DNA of 64,000 nt, from the NCBI RefSeq assembly GCF_023065955.2, contig NC_079873.1, positions 98,370,128 to 98,434,127 of the forward strand, read 5' to 3'. The stretch is from Ursus arctos. Its lineage: Eukaryota > Chordata > Mammalia > Carnivora > Ursidae. Made by a program: the position numbers and the translations under genes. The notes below the pieces were generated by a model, which made no database searches, was not told the origin of the DNA, and was given only the letters and a program-made list of their open reading frames with translations. This document shows, piece after piece, positions 33,666-45,834 of this stretch (the stretch's first letter is position 1; the number at the start of each line of letters is the position of its first letter).

Positions 33666-33929
33666 TTAAAGAAACGCTCCTAGCTAAGATAATCTGGGCC
33701 TACTTCATGGAAGGCTATTTTAATGGAAGGGAAATAGAGGGAAAAAGAAATGTTTTCTCTGATCCTGCCCTCCTCTGTCTGAAATACTATCAGCACCTCC
33801 ATCATCCCCCTGTCAGCCTTCCCCACAATACCAAACCTTCCTATCCTTAAACAACAAGCCCACCAACCTATTGGAGAAACAATGGTGTCTACTAGTTGAG
33901 CTTAAGTAAAAAGTTCATGTAGAGTGATA

Positions 33930-34115
33930 GGGAGTAAATAGTTAGGGTCAGATTGTGGAGGACCTTGAATATCGGGCTAAGAAGTTAGAACTTTAGCCAG
34001 TAGGTAACGGTGCCACTGGAGACTGTTTGGCAGCACACGGCAAGATCCAGAAGGTATTTTTAGGAGATTGCTATGATTGTAGTATATAGAGTGGTTTGGA
34101 CTGGGGAAGGACAGG
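33930..34115 (-). mobile_element. L2 LINE fragment, antisense
   Basis: 'gtcagattgtggaggacc', 'ttagccagtaggtaacggtgcc' and 'ttaggagattgctatgattg' match the antisense L2 middle, where L2 shows 'gaagggccttg...agccatc...aggctg' in that order. Confidence 0.6.
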
Positions 34116-34169
34116 AGGTATAAAAGTTTACTGGAGAATAAAGCTAATTGTTAGGGGGACCAAAGAGAA

Positions 34170-34400
34170 GAAAAGTACCAACGTTTGTTGGGACCTTCTA
34201 TGTGGCAGTTACTGTGGTAAAAAGCACTTTACGTACACTATCTCATTCAATCCTACCAATATCCATATCCATAAAGTACTCTCATTAACTCTGAATCGAG
34301 GAAGCAATGATTTAGAGTGGTTAAATAACTTGCCAAAAGTAAAATGATAGTCAATGGAAGAGCTGGGATTCAAACACAAGTCTGCTTAAAGGCTAGATCG
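34170..34400 (-). mobile_element. MIR SINE, antisense
   Basis: Antisense landmarks are 'agcactttacgtacactatc', 'tcattcaatcctaccaatatc', 'gtggttaaataacttgcc', 'gagctgggattcaaacacaag'. Confidence 0.8.
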
Positions 34401-34439
34401 AATACTCGCAACTTACTCACGTACCCTGGAGGCATTTGA

Positions 34440-35580
34440 GGACTGAAGTGCAACAAAATGAAGAGGTAACCTACGGAATGGGAGAAAATCTTTGCAAACC
34501 ATCTCTCCGATTAAGAGTTAATATCCAAAATATATGAAGAACTCACACAAAACTCAGTAGCAAAAAACCAAAACCAAACCAAACCAAAACAAACAAAATA
34601 ACCTGACAAGTGGGAAAAGGACCTGAATGTCTCCAAAGACATAAAAATGGGCAACAGGTATATGAAAAGGTGCTCAACATCCCTAGTCATCAGGAAAATG
34701 TAAATCAAAACTATAATGAGATATTACCTCACACTTGTTAGGATGGCTATTATCAAAAAGACAGAAGATAAGTGTTGGCGAGGATGTGGAGAAAAGGGAA
34801 CCCTTGTGCACTGTTGGTGGGAATGTACATTGGTGCAGCCACTATGGAAATACTAAGAACAGAACTACTTTATGATCCAGTAATCCCACTTCTAGGTATA
34901 AATCCAAAGTAACAAAATCAGAATCACAAAGAGATATCTGCACTCCCATATTCACTGCAGCATTATTAACATTATTTCAAGATATGAAAACAATCTAAGT
35001 GTTTGTTGATAGGTGAAGGGATAAAGAAAATAAATATATATGTATGTATATGTACACACACACATAATGGAATGTCATTCTACCTTTAAAAAAAGAAGAA
35101 ATTCCTGCCGTTTGCAACAAGATGGATGAATCCAGGGGAACTTCAGCTAGGTGAAATAAGCCAGACACAGATGGATAAATACTGCATAATCTCACTTTTG
35201 TATGTGGAATCTCAAACAGTCAAACTCATGGAAGCAGAAAGTGGAATGGTAGTTGCCAGAAGCTAGGGGAAAGAGGAAATGGGTAATATTGGTCACAGGG
35301 TACAAAGTTTCAGTTATTACAAGATGAATAAATTCTGGAGGCCTAATGGACAAGTAATGTGAATATAGTTAAAAACACTGTATTGTATACTTGAAATTTG
35401 CTTAGAGGATAGATCTTAAGCGTTCTCACCACAATTAAATAAAATAAGATGGTAGCTATATGAGGTGATGGATATGATAAGCAGCTTGTGGCAATTATTG
35501 CACAATCTATATATCAAAACATCAAGTTGCACACCTAAAATGTAAACAATTTTTTTGTCAATTATACCTTAATAAAGACG
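34440..35580 (+). mobile_element. Old L1 (L1M-type) ORF2 end and 3' UTR
   Basis: Clear L1 ORF2 C-terminal signature: 'aaccatctctccgattaag', 'gggcaacaggtatatgaaaagg', 'cctcacacttgttaggatgg', 'gcgaggatgtggagaaaagg', 'cttgtgcactgttggtggg', 'atggatgaatccaggggaac'. The 3' UTR follows, ending 'caattataccttaataaag'. An A/C-rich patch (34561-34600) and a TATG/CA-rich patch (about 35027-35065) interrupt it. The frame is destroyed; it is non-functional. Confidence 0.93.
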
Positions 35581-35594
35581 GGAAAAAACCAAAC

Positions 35595-35905
35595 CCTCCT
35601 TCTAAATGGAAAGAAGTCATAAACAAAAGAGTAGTGTATGATACCACTAATATGAAATTCCAGGAAAGACAAATCTAATTTATAATGACAGAAAGCAGAT
35701 CAGTGATTCTCTGAGACTGGGGACCAGGAGAATTGACTAGAAAGGGGCAAAAGAGGATCAATCTTAAGTGGTGATGAAAACATCCTAAGTCTTGAGTAGT
35801 GGTGGTGATTCTATGAGTATATAAATATATTTGTCAAAACTCATCAACATATGCACTAAAATTGGTACATTTTATTGTACAGTAATTACAACTAAACAAA
35901 GCTGA
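35595..35905 (+). mobile_element. Second old L1 3' UTR
   Basis: 'ctaatatgaaattccaggaaag', 'gcagatcagtgattctctgag', 'caaaactcatcaacatatgc', 'ggtacattttattgtacag' and 'aaacaaagctg' form the typical older L1 3' UTR. It begins where the first L1 ends, so either a second insertion or a rearranged tail. Confidence 0.85.
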
Positions 35906-36175
35906 TTTAAACAGAAACAAAAACATTTTCTAGTTCCCTCGAAATTTGTTGCCCAAATTTTCCAATTTAAATTTAGGAGTTAATGAGAAGGAACACCAGG
36001 AGAGTTACTTTTAAGTGAAAAAGGATTATGTAAAAATATCATAATACTGTATGATCATAATAATCATAAATATCATAAGGTTAGAAATATTGGGGTTTTC
36101 TTACTTGGGATCTCACAATTAATAATTCTTGCTATTTGCCGCTCCCCCCCCCCATGGTACTGGATCCAACACGTT

Positions 36176-36524
36176 TTTGGGGTTTTTTTTTATGATCAAT
36201 TTATTTATTTATTTTCTTATAATAATTTTTTATTATATTAGTCACCATACAGTATATCCTTAGTTTTTGATGTAATGTTCCATGATTATGGGGCGCCTGG
36301 GTGGCACAGCGGTTAAGCGTCTGCCTTTGGCTCAGGGCGTGATCCCGACGTTATGGGATCGAGCCCCACATCAGGCTCTTCCACTGGGAGCCTGCTTCTT
36401 CCTCTCCCACTCCCCCTGCTTGTGTTCCCTCTCTCACTGGCTGTCTCTATCTCTGTCAAATAAATAAATAAAATCTTTAAAAAAAATGTTCCATGATTAT
36501 TTGCGTATAACACCCAGTGCACCA
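36176..36524 (-). mobile_element. Young 5'-truncated L1, antisense, carrying a SINEC
   Basis: Only the L1 3' UTR end is present: an inverted poly-A (T-run at about 36183), 'gtcaccatacagtatatcc', 'gtttttgatgtaatgttcc' and, beyond the SINEC, 'gcgtataacacccagtgcacc'. A perfect 15-bp duplication, tggatccaacacgtt, lies at 36161-36175 and 36525-36539. Removing the SINEC and its duplicated site leaves about 140 bp of L1. It resembles carnivore-lineage L1 3' ends. Confidence 0.92.
36290..36484 (+). mobile_element. SINEC, young type, nested in L1
   Basis: The head has the GTGGCACAGCGGTTAAGCG form. A perfect 16-bp duplication, aatgttccatgattat, lies at 36274-36289 and 36485-36500. The opposite strand shows a 70-codon frame that is only SINE. 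Confidence 0.97.
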
Positions 36525-36539
36525 TGGATCCAACACGTT

Positions 36540-39129
36540 CTATTCATATTTTCTTCTGCACTATTCAAAGCAGAACATAAAGAGCATCTGACCCAAGACA
36601 GGTTTTCTCATCTAGTTGTCCAATATACTTGTTAGGGGTACTTTGACTTTAAGGTAAGAAATGCAGAATGCTTTCCAAGTTTGTTAATTAATAGCATCCC
36701 TAGACAAATATCTTCTTACTGCTGTGCCTGATTACTAAATCTCTCTGCTTCAAGGCAACAGATGGCTTAAGTTCTCCCAGAATTAAAAAGGAAATAATCT
36801 AGAATTCCTTGTGATTCAAGGGACTAAATTTAATCAGGTTATCCTATTTTATAAGCTACAAATATCCTAGAAAAAAATGAAGATGATCAAAATGGAAATG
36901 AATGGTTGCTATCTTCTAATTGTGTGAGTGGTGTGTAATAGTCATTATAGTATACCAGTTGATGACAGTCTGCTACCATAAGATCAGCATGTACCATATC
37001 CAACCAAAGCCTCTGTCAGTCTTTCTTCATGGACTTTTTCTTGTGACAGGACTCTTCCTCTCTAGACTTAGAAAATAATATAAACCGTAGGGTTCCTTGA
37101 ACAGTCTTCAATACCTCTGATTTAAAAATAAGACCGAGTAACCAAACCCTTTCCTAGAAATTTGATCTTAAGGTTCGCTTGGTTCAGAGAACTTTTCTGG
37201 ATTAACTTTGACTATATCAGATCTATGCACTAACTATTTAAATATCTGTCTAAGCAATATTTAAGACTGTTCTTCTTTACAATCAGTTGTATGGTGGCAT
37301 ATCATATGGTCCCCTCTAGATTGAAAGCCATCTACAGGAGGAATTAAATGTCTGCATCCATTGTATTATAAAAATACATTGCTCATGGATGCTCAACAAA
37401 TGCATAATTATTGACACTATTTTAACATATGCCTGTTGTATAGGATATGCAATGGCCAACATGGCCTTATAAAGTGTATCACCAGCTTGTGCCATATTGA
37501 TGTTTTCTATCATCAATCTACTCACTCAAATCTTTGTCTATTACTATTTAACTATAGTCAGGTTACTTGCAAAAAATAGAGCCTGTTTTCTTACACAAAT
37601 ATCTCTTCAAATGTGTCACATTTTCCCCATAATGCCATGAATAAATTGTATCTTTTGCAGATGTTCTGGTCTTTCTACTGCATTTTCCAAGACATTATCT
37701 TTGAATAGGGACTGATTTTTAGTTTGAAAGCCCATTCTTAAATAGATATTCTTTATTATTTAGAAAAATCTTAAAATCCTTTTGTTATACAATTGTAGAA
37801 TTTTTACTTGTCTCATGACATCAAAGCAAGGAACCAAAATGAAGAATCATGGAAGATAATGCTCAGCTTCTTATACCAACTGCATACATCATTCTCCGCT
37901 CCAGCCCCATCCACCAACGTGCACACATACAGACATAAAACTCTGTCCTGTAGCACAACTATCTACCATTTGGTGTTTTGGTAGAGAGAGGAGACAAGTA
38001 TACAGAAAAGGAAAGAAGAGGGTACCTGATATTTTGATAATGTGACAAGGTTTAAACAACAAAGTGTTTACCTACTGAGATTGTTTTAAATCAAGCAGTA
38101 TGTGAGGTAATCATCCTCATCCTATCTTTGAGCCTCACCCCATCCTTGCTCTATATGCCAGAAGAGTATGAGATGTCGACAAGCTCAGAAATGGGGTAAA
38201 GGATGAGGTTGGGGTTAGGCACCACCTGGATTCCACAATATATAAAACTAGGAGCCCCATGCTTATCACATATGGTTTTCTCACAAAAGAGTATCAGTCA
38301 TAATCCATTTTGTTTGCTGAATGGTCAAATTATCTGATCTCTTTAAGTTACAACAGTCATGCCTTTTTAATCTCTAGTGATATACAGACTTACCACTATA
38401 ATTGTGGAATTTGTCTTGTTTTCCTGAAGAAAATATTTTTTAAGTAGCTGCTTGTTTTTGGTAGGTTTCTTGATTTTGCTAACCCCGTAAGACATGGGGA
38501 TGAGCTATGAGAACAATTCCTTTAACAATTTCCAAATGGTGCTCATAAATTATGAGGTAGCACTCTTTCATAATACCGGTTTTGGGGGACAAAATCACCT
38601 CTCCCTTGGGGATTAACTCAAGTGTATGAATTTTTAAAATAGTTATGGTTTTTAGGACTATAAAAGCAGTACATTTAATTAAAAAATCAATTCAAATATG
38701 AGTAAAGTAGGAAGAGAAGGAATCATACAGTCTGGGTGGCAGAGACAGAACTAGGTTCAGAAATGTCTCATAAGATAAACAATCCTCGGAAGAAGAAAAA
38801 ACTGATTTTATGTTTGATAGGATTATTTGGATGTGGTTATGTCAATATGCCTCTCAAAATGGTCATGTCAAACACACCTTTATCAAAATGCTCTGCTTTG
38901 AGAGAGAAAGTAGCATACCACAAAAGGAAGGGTGTAAGGTAGGATGTGGCAAAGGAGGCATGCTCTTAAGAGGTCTATATAATTTTGATCAATATTGGGG
39001 AAGCTATCAAGGGGATCCGATAAGCAGCTGCATTGTAATTGAGATTTAATTCATTTTAAAAATCAATTTCTACATCAGATTATAAGATGTTCCTAAATCA
39101 TATTTCAAAATGCTGAATTATATGCACCA
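36540..39129. other. Unassigned AT-rich stretch, about 2.6 kb
   Basis: No frame above 80 codons and no confidently recognised repeat. It is one of the longer repeat-poor runs. Confidence 0.35.
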
Positions 39130-39290
39130 TACGTTAATTGATTTAATAACAATTTGATAGCTACTCATCACCAGGCACTGTTTACTACCCTTTTCATATG
39201 TTGTATCACCCAGAGAAGTAGTTATTATCCCATTCTGGAGAAAAGAAAGCAACGGGCTCAGAAAGGGTACAGAACTACAAGGTCATATGG
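39130..39290 (-). mobile_element. Possible MIR remnant, antisense
   Basis: 'tcatcaccaggcactgttta', 'atcccattctggagaaaag' and 'gggctcagaaagggtacag' give the antisense MIR order but with heavy decay. Confidence 0.45.
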
Positions 39291-40134
39291 ACTTAAAAGG
39301 TTATCACAGGTACTGAGCACTTAATTTGGTGAAAAAATAGGAATTTATTTTGCCACACTTTCTGAAACAGTTACTATTTCTAATAAATAACAGAGTCATT
39401 TTTAGGGTGAGCCTATTCTTTCTGTAATTCTGCAAAAGAAAGTATCATTTAAATTGAAAGTGAAAAAAATTAAAAGTCTTAAATATTCATAAATGATTAG
39501 TAGAAAAAACAGCTGGAATGCAATTATACTGCAAGATTTCTACACATGTAGAATCATACAATTGCTTTCATAGTAATTGGGTTTTTTCTTCACAGATATA
39601 TGTCAATATTAAATCACAGTGAAATAATTGATTATATTATACCCTAAAGCCAAAAGTATATTATACAGCTGAACGTATTTAATTTAAGCCCTCTTTTTAA
39701 ATAGTAATTTGTACCAGAATATCTTTAACAGTCCTCACACCAAGCAATAGATAGTTCAAATCTGAAGTAATATCATTTTTCAATTTCAGTAACTGGCTTA
39801 TTTTATATATGACGTTGTGGAAAATAGAAATTCTAGCTTTAAAAAACATAATTTTATGAATGTGTGGGTGCAAATAACTTTATTTTTCCATTAAATATTG
39901 TGTAGACTGTTCCGAGATGTAAATCATTATAATTTATAAAACAGCATTAATCCAATAAACATAATTCTATAACTTGATATCACTCATGCATTTAATTTAT
40001 TCTAGTGTCTTGGATAAAGCAATTTAATAAACTAAACACATAATTTTACCTTGATGAACAGTATTACACAGATTTACTCCAATGTATTTCGATTTAGCCA
40101 TTATTATCAAACATATTCTCCACATTTATTTAAA
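39291..40134. other. Unassigned, very AT-rich
   Basis: No repeat or frame of note. Many TAAT and AATAAA-type words occur, as expected from base composition. Confidence 0.35.
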
Positions 40135-40385
40135 AGCTGTATAATGTAGTAGTTAGAACCAGGCAGATGCACATTTGAATATTGGCTCTGCCACTGAGTA
40201 GCTGGTGTGTCACTGGAGAAGCTACATAACATCTCTGAGGTTGGGTTTCTTCCTCCATAAAAATAGGGTTAAAAATAACTACCGCACAATGTTGTTATGA
40301 AGTTGCTGTTAAATAAGTTTACATATATGACAGTGTTTGGCCCAGAGCAGACACTCAGTGCATGTAAATATATTTCCTTTCTTAA
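40135..40385 (+). mobile_element. MIR SINE
   Basis: Sense landmarks are in order: 'gtagtagttagaaccagg', 'ttggctctgccactgagtag', 'ctctgaggttgggtttcttcc', 'aaataactaccgcacaatg', 'cagtgtttggcccagagcag'. Nearly complete. Confidence 0.82.
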
Positions 40386-42336
40386 AATATTACATGACGA
40401 ATTTGGAATTGGGTGGTTCCAAGTATTCAGTTAAAAAGGCTTATCTATGTGCTTTAATTTAACAACCCCATATAAGCAACCAATTCTCAATGTTGTTCAA
40501 AATCACAGCGTAAAACAACAACAACAACAAAAAACCCCACTCTAGCTATTATTTGCCAGTTGTCACAAGATATGAAAATTTAGTGACATGCTTTTTGGAT
40601 AGGATCAAAAAAAACACAAAACCCCAGGGTTTTCTTAAAAACGGCTATGAGTGTGCATGTAGTTGAAGAATGGTAACAATAAAAAATGAATACTGGGTCA
40701 TTAGGTTCATCTTCTGGCTTTTCCATTGTTTAAAAAGATAGATAAAATAATAATTACACAAATCACTTGGGTGCTGTGATGAGAGGATGAGATTAGGAAG
40801 GAGCTTTATTACCAGTCTATAAATGTGTCATAGAAGTACAAAGTCATTTTATTGCTTTTTCTATTTCAAGCAGCTGTCATGTTAGTCATATGTGTTTCTG
40901 CCATCCATGATCCATAAGTATGTATTTTCAGTACGTACAACCAATTAACCAGCCAGGTAAGTAAAAGGCAGAATTTCCCAAGTCCAAACTCAAGGTTTTT
41001 AAGAGGTTAATGCAATTTTTTAAAGCCCATTAAAAAAAAAAAAACAAGTCACTTGATTCATGTATGTGTGTCTCTTCGTCTAACTAGTGAACCCCAGACA
41101 TCTTAGAGTGGAAATAACTTCTCAGCCTCTTCTGACAGCTGGTAAATATTTCTATCTGTGGTCTACATATTAACCAGTGTCCTGGCATAAAAGTATGACT
41201 TGTTTTAAGAACTAAGTCAAAATAGTCCTTAATTTGTATTTTAAAAGACACTTCAACCCCTTCAGGGTAAATAACAGTGTTAATGATGGCCTGTACAATT
41301 AGAAACAAATTTCTGAATCATTCGATGTTATTGAAAAGGGCGGCCAAGATACTATAAAAAAACAAATGTCAAACTGATTATTAAAATGCAGTAAATGGTT
41401 GTTGGATTGCATTGACTCATATCTCGATAATTCTGGATGAGACTGATACATATTCTACCTTAAATAAATGTGTTCCTTTGATGCTGCCAAGAAATCAACA
41501 AATGACCTCATCAGGTTTAGCTAATAATAGATTAGTGAGGAAATAACTTTAAACACACATTCAATACAGCCTCAGATCATTTTACAACTAACTCAAGCAA
41601 CGTTATTTTTAAAAATTACTATTTAAAATTTATTCTTTAAACTCTCTAGAAATCTAGTCTTACATTTAACTAACCTTTCAGTAGAGAAACCCTATAAAAT
41701 CCTCTTGCTACATCTAAGTCAATACTTCTCTTACCTGTCCTATGTTCCTTTTTTCAAGAAAACAAGAGAGTAGCACTTAACAGACTCAAAATGAGAGTTT
41801 GAGGTGTACCTTGTACAAGGCTTTAGGTGCTAGAGTGCTTGAACAGTGCACAGCTGTTCTAGTTACTTCCATGTCTTAAATTTCCCCTTCATGGCGACCT
41901 TGATGTGCCCATCTAATATACAGCTGCACTCTCCTGAGTAGGCAGGTTCCTCCCACAGCTTAGTTAGTAACTTAGTGGTATAGAATCAATACATCATGAG
42001 AATCGTTTGACTCACTTCGGAGGAAGGCAGTTAAACTTGACATCTGTAGTCACGATTCTCTACTTTCCAACCAACAGGAAACTTCAAAGCATATCAAAAG
42101 ATGTCATTCAAATACTATGGCCACAAATAAATAAATCCCATCATAAACACAGAGGCCAGCCCCAAAGCATTGTTTTTTGCCCCATCTTAAACAAACAAAC
42201 AAAAAAATGTATTTTTTAAATGGTTCACACTGGCTGTTTCTAAACTTACTTCAATGCACACCAAGCCTTCAGAAATAATTATTCATAGCAAACTAATTTA
42301 TGTGTAATGTGAGTCTAGGAGATTATCACACTTATC
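40386..42336. other. Unassigned stretch, about 1.95 kb
   Basis: A-runs occur at about 41031-41044 and (CAA)n near 40518. No credible gene or recognised repeat. Confidence 0.35.
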
Positions 42337-42654
42337 TTACCATTTATTTGAAAATACTTTATTCCAGGAAGACTCCTTCTGTGTCACATTTAATTGCCTT
42401 TGAAGCTCCTGCCATTTGAATCTGTCTTCTGGAACATGCATTTCATCATTATTTTTTAGCCTTGTTACATCAATCACCACAACTGCTATAGAAGATTTCT
42501 GGGCTGTGAAGTGATAATTTGTTCCAGTGGTATTAATGAGGCAAGCAGTGGTCTTGAGGGAGGTGACAGCCCATTGCTTCACAGACAGCACCAGATTAAG
42601 GTGCTGGACTATATTCGAGGCTTTAAGCATATACTCTAGAGCCTTTGGAGCGTT
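42337..42654 (-). other. Exon-like open stretch with a good splice donor, unassigned
   Basis: The minus strand is open from just after a TAA near 42654 down to a stop at 42337-42339. The last codons run straight into a strong donor, AAATG followed by GTAAGATAAG, so the stop is made by the donor itself, as expected where an exon ends. The translation (about 105 residues from the upstream stop, 97 from the first Met) is protein-like, with a hydrophobic beta-like segment (SSIAVVVIDVTRL) and then a charged region (PEDRFKWQELQRQLN). Base composition is more balanced than the surroundings. I recognise no family, and no strong acceptor is seen directly upstream. Confidence 0.3.
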
Positions 42655-42660
42655 TTATAA

Positions 42661-44499
42661 CTTCCCTTATCAAACTTAACATAGAAGAGATACCCCCAAA
42701 CCTTATCTACAATGAGCTAGGCATATCTAATCACCAAGAGGGGGGAGCACTAACAGTGTTGCCCAACTTATCTTGAGTTACAGGCACATAAGAGAAACTT
42801 TATACTGCTCCCAACTTGAAGGCTCCCTGATGCCTTATAAGCTCTGAATTGGTCTATTTCCGTTACCATGGTTGTAATGGCATGTCCCTAGCCACAGAGG
42901 AGTCTAATTCCCTGAAGTGCAGCCAACGAAAACTTGTATTTCTGGGAATTAAGTCCCAGAACTAGGAATGCCGATTTGTTGCTGTTATAATACCATGCCC
43001 ATGAATACCGCCTCTAGGAAGCAGTACATCTGGAAACAACAGATGGTACATGTGGAAATGGGTTGGATGGAGTATTTTAATACCCATACATCTCTAATTC
43101 AGTTCTACAAGTCTGATTTCAATGCTTTCTCAGATTACAGAGTGTTTCAGAATTGGTAAGATAGGCCTGATCCATATTATTTTTACTATCAAAGCACAAG
43201 ATGAAAGCCTAATGTTGTGATACCATTGTACATGAACTTTCATTTGACCACATATATATGGACAGGCAACATTTTTGACTTGGCTGCTAATAATGAAACA
43301 GGTCAGTCCAGTGTACTTCCCTATCCCTTTACCAACAACCACAGAACACAAATTTATTTTAAGATGAAATCATCCCAGAGTGCTACTCTCCTTAATATAG
43401 GAAGGAAACATTTAAGCTTTTCACACTCTGTCTAAACAGTTTATCTCCTTCCACCTTCAAAAGCTACCAGGACTATTACAGTATTGAAGAAATTTCACTT
43501 AATATGGTAGGAGAACAGCTTTGCTAGAAAAATACTTCCTTCTTGTGCTTCAAGAAGGCTGAATTAAATTGTCTTGGAGATATGTTGGCATTTTAGGAAA
43601 CATACCATCTGAATGGTAGGAAAATAACTTTCAGAAGCTTAGAATTTCATATTCTGTAATTTGTTAGTGCAACTTATCTAGAATTAGGATAGCATTGTAT
43701 TCTCTATCAAAAGAAAATGAACTCTCAACTATGATAAAAGAGGAGGGGAAAAATAGATGTTTGTTGAATATTGCAAACCAACCAATGCAACATTTAATGT
43801 GGTACAGTGGAAAGGAAGCCAAATCCCAGTGGCTATAAGATCAACCCAGACCCAAAAAAACAAGTGGCAGCCTACTGTAATTTATGTTCAGCACTATATT
43901 CACTTAGATAAAAGGGAAGAGGGAATCTCCTATCCCTCCCCCCCCCCACTTCGGGAACCCCCTAGCTCAATGGGAAGCAGTATCCTAGTCCTTGACCTTT
44001 CAACTTGTGCTCAATATGGACAAATGGATTCAAATTCTAAGATGAGCCTACACAGTGTCTCTGGACAGTCCACCCTCCTTTATGAAGAAGTAGTTATATG
44101 GGGACAAAGACCCCATGTACTTTGATATCACAATTACACCCTAAACACATTCAAAGTATCCCTGCAGTTTATGCTAAAGAAGAAAAGACCCTAACGGTGA
44201 ATAAGCTAGTATTAACAAGTACACATAAGATTACACACAATCAAAGAGCACCCAACACCTCCACAAAAGGCTTGTGATTCTTGTTTGTTCTCCCTCTCTC
44301 CTTTCTTCTTTTCCTTTCTTTTCTGTTTCCTTCTTTCCTTTAGCAACAAAACAAAGTAAAACTAAACAAAGTGTTTGATCTATTACTTACCCAAACATAA
44401 GTGTTTTACTAAAACATCTTTGAGGGATGGTTCAAAAGTATCAAATATTCACTAGAGTAATGAAATAATACTCTTATCCTGATTTCAGAAAGGATAGCA
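42661..44499. other. Unassigned stretch, about 1.8 kb
   Basis: Contains a 122-codon plus-strand frame at 43757-44125 with no recognisable domain, crossed by a C-run at 43937-43949, and a pyrimidine-rich tract at about 44280-44342. I see no splice-site pair supporting an exon. Confidence 0.3.
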
Positions 44500-44656
44500 C
44501 AGGTGGTTAAAAGCAACAAACCTCTGAAGCTAGACTGAGTTCAACTCCAAATGACTAGTTGTGTTACTGTGAGCAAACTGCTCACCCTCTCTCCGTGGGT
44601 AAAATCGGGACAATGATGGTACCTATCTCAGTGCATTCCTGTGAGGATTCAATGAG
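44500..44656 (+). mobile_element. MIR SINE, 5' part, split by an LTR
   Basis: 'ggttaaaagcaacaaacctc', 'gactgagttcaactccaaatg', 'gtgagcaaactgctcacc', 'ggtacctatctcagtgcattc' and 'ctgtgaggattcaatgag' give the MIR sense order up to the point where it breaks. The 3' part resumes at about 45026. Confidence 0.7.
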
Positions 44657-45025
44657 TGTGCTAGAGACGCTGCGGCTCACCAATAGCTGTATTCCCTTGT
44701 TCACCTCTTCCTCAACACACAGGAAGACTGAATTTCTCAGCTGATAGGTTTAACCAGGTGATTAAATTCTTGCTAATAATTAATTGGTCACGTGCCACTT
44801 TCAGGCGTGGGCCCTAAAAGCCTCCCTTATGCAATACTAACTCTCTTTAATCATCCACTGGCTAAACGAGAGGACTCCTAGGACTGAGAGGAGACCAGAG
44901 CCACAAGATAGAAAGAGCCTGGATCTTAAATAATACAGAGAAAAGAGCTCCTCTTACTGACCCTCACGGGACGGTGATATGAATACCAAATAAGTGATAA
45001 CTCACCAAAATATTTGACTACTACA
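44657..45025 (+). mobile_element. Solo LTR (MaLR/ERVL-like) inserted in a MIR
   Basis: A 369-bp block starts TGTGCTAG and ends CTACA. It is flanked by 5-bp near-duplicates ATGAG (44652-44656) and GTGAG (45026-45030), as expected for retroviral integration. Inside, 'cacgtgccactttcaggc', 'cctcccttatgcaatac' and 'acaagatagaaagagcctgg' follow a pattern seen in old mammalian LTRs. MIR sequence on the two sides is collinear. No internal retroviral sequence remains. Family name not certain. Confidence 0.65.
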
Positions 45026-45100
45026 GTGAGATTATTCATTTAAAGTACGTATCACAGTACTTGACATACCCAAAAAAGTGTTAATACAAGTCAGTTATTA
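45026..45100 (+). mobile_element. MIR SINE, 3' part
   Basis: 'gattattcatttaaagtacg', 'cacagtacttgacataccc' and 'gtcagttattataaacc' match the MIR 3' end and continue the element broken at 44656. Confidence 0.6.
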
Positions 45101-45130
45101 TAAACCTTACTGTAGGATGCTGTTGGGGTT

Positions 45131-45525
45131 TGTTATGGACTGAATGTTTGTGACCCCTCCCCCAATTTTTATGTTGAAGCCCTAACACCCCCCTCCCCCA
45201 CCCAGTGTGGCTGTATTTGGAGATGAGGCTTCTAAGGAAGTAATTAAGGTTAAAGGAGGTCACAAAGGTGGGGCCTGATCAGATAGGACTGGTGTCCTTA
45301 TAAGAAGAGAGCTAGCCTAGACTTCTCACTCCAGACTACCCTTCTGCCTGCTGGCTTAGAAGCTCCCTCCCCATCTCAATCATCCAGCACCAAGGTTGTT
45401 CCAGGCTCATCAGCAAGCCCCAGATTTCTTATGCCATCAAACCACATAATAAAGTGTTTCATATTCACTTCTCTATTTCCCCTTTTTCTTTGATTCTCTG
45501 AAATTTACTGTGCAGAGCCACAATA
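45131..45525 (+). mobile_element. MLT1-like MaLR LTR
   Basis: It begins TGTTATGGACTGAATG and carries the MLT1 landmarks 'cccaatttttatgttgaagc', 'gtggctgtatttggagatg', 'ggtttaaggaggtcac'-type sequence, 'ggtgtccttataagaagag' and a decayed 3' portion. MLT1 is a non-coding long terminal repeat of an extinct ERVL-related group. The right end is approximate. Confidence 0.8.
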
Positions 45526-45834
45526 CGGAAATCTTTATTCCTCTCTGAAGAAGCTGGCACTGGTGACCACTTCCTTAGCAAAGCATGCCTGGTCTGCAAA
45601 CACCTTCTTTGTTCCTAACACTGACATATTCCTCGACTCAATTTTATTTCATCTTAAGAAATCACATTGAGAATATTGCACATTTTGTAAAAAAATAAAA
45701 AACAAAAAGTAAAGCAACTTCTAATTCTAAAGGCAAAAAACATTTGATAAATGAAATTATTTACTAGCATCATTTAACTCCTTAGAGTTGAATAGGATTT
45801 CACATTCCACAGAGAATTTCTGATATATCCCAAT
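45526..45834. other. Unassigned stretch
   Basis: No gene or recognised repeat. Confidence 0.35.

Noticed and set aside
43757..44125. 122-codon plus-strand open frame as a gene
   Set aside because: No domain, crossed by a C-run, and no supporting splice sites or promoter. Recorded only as part of an unassigned stretch.
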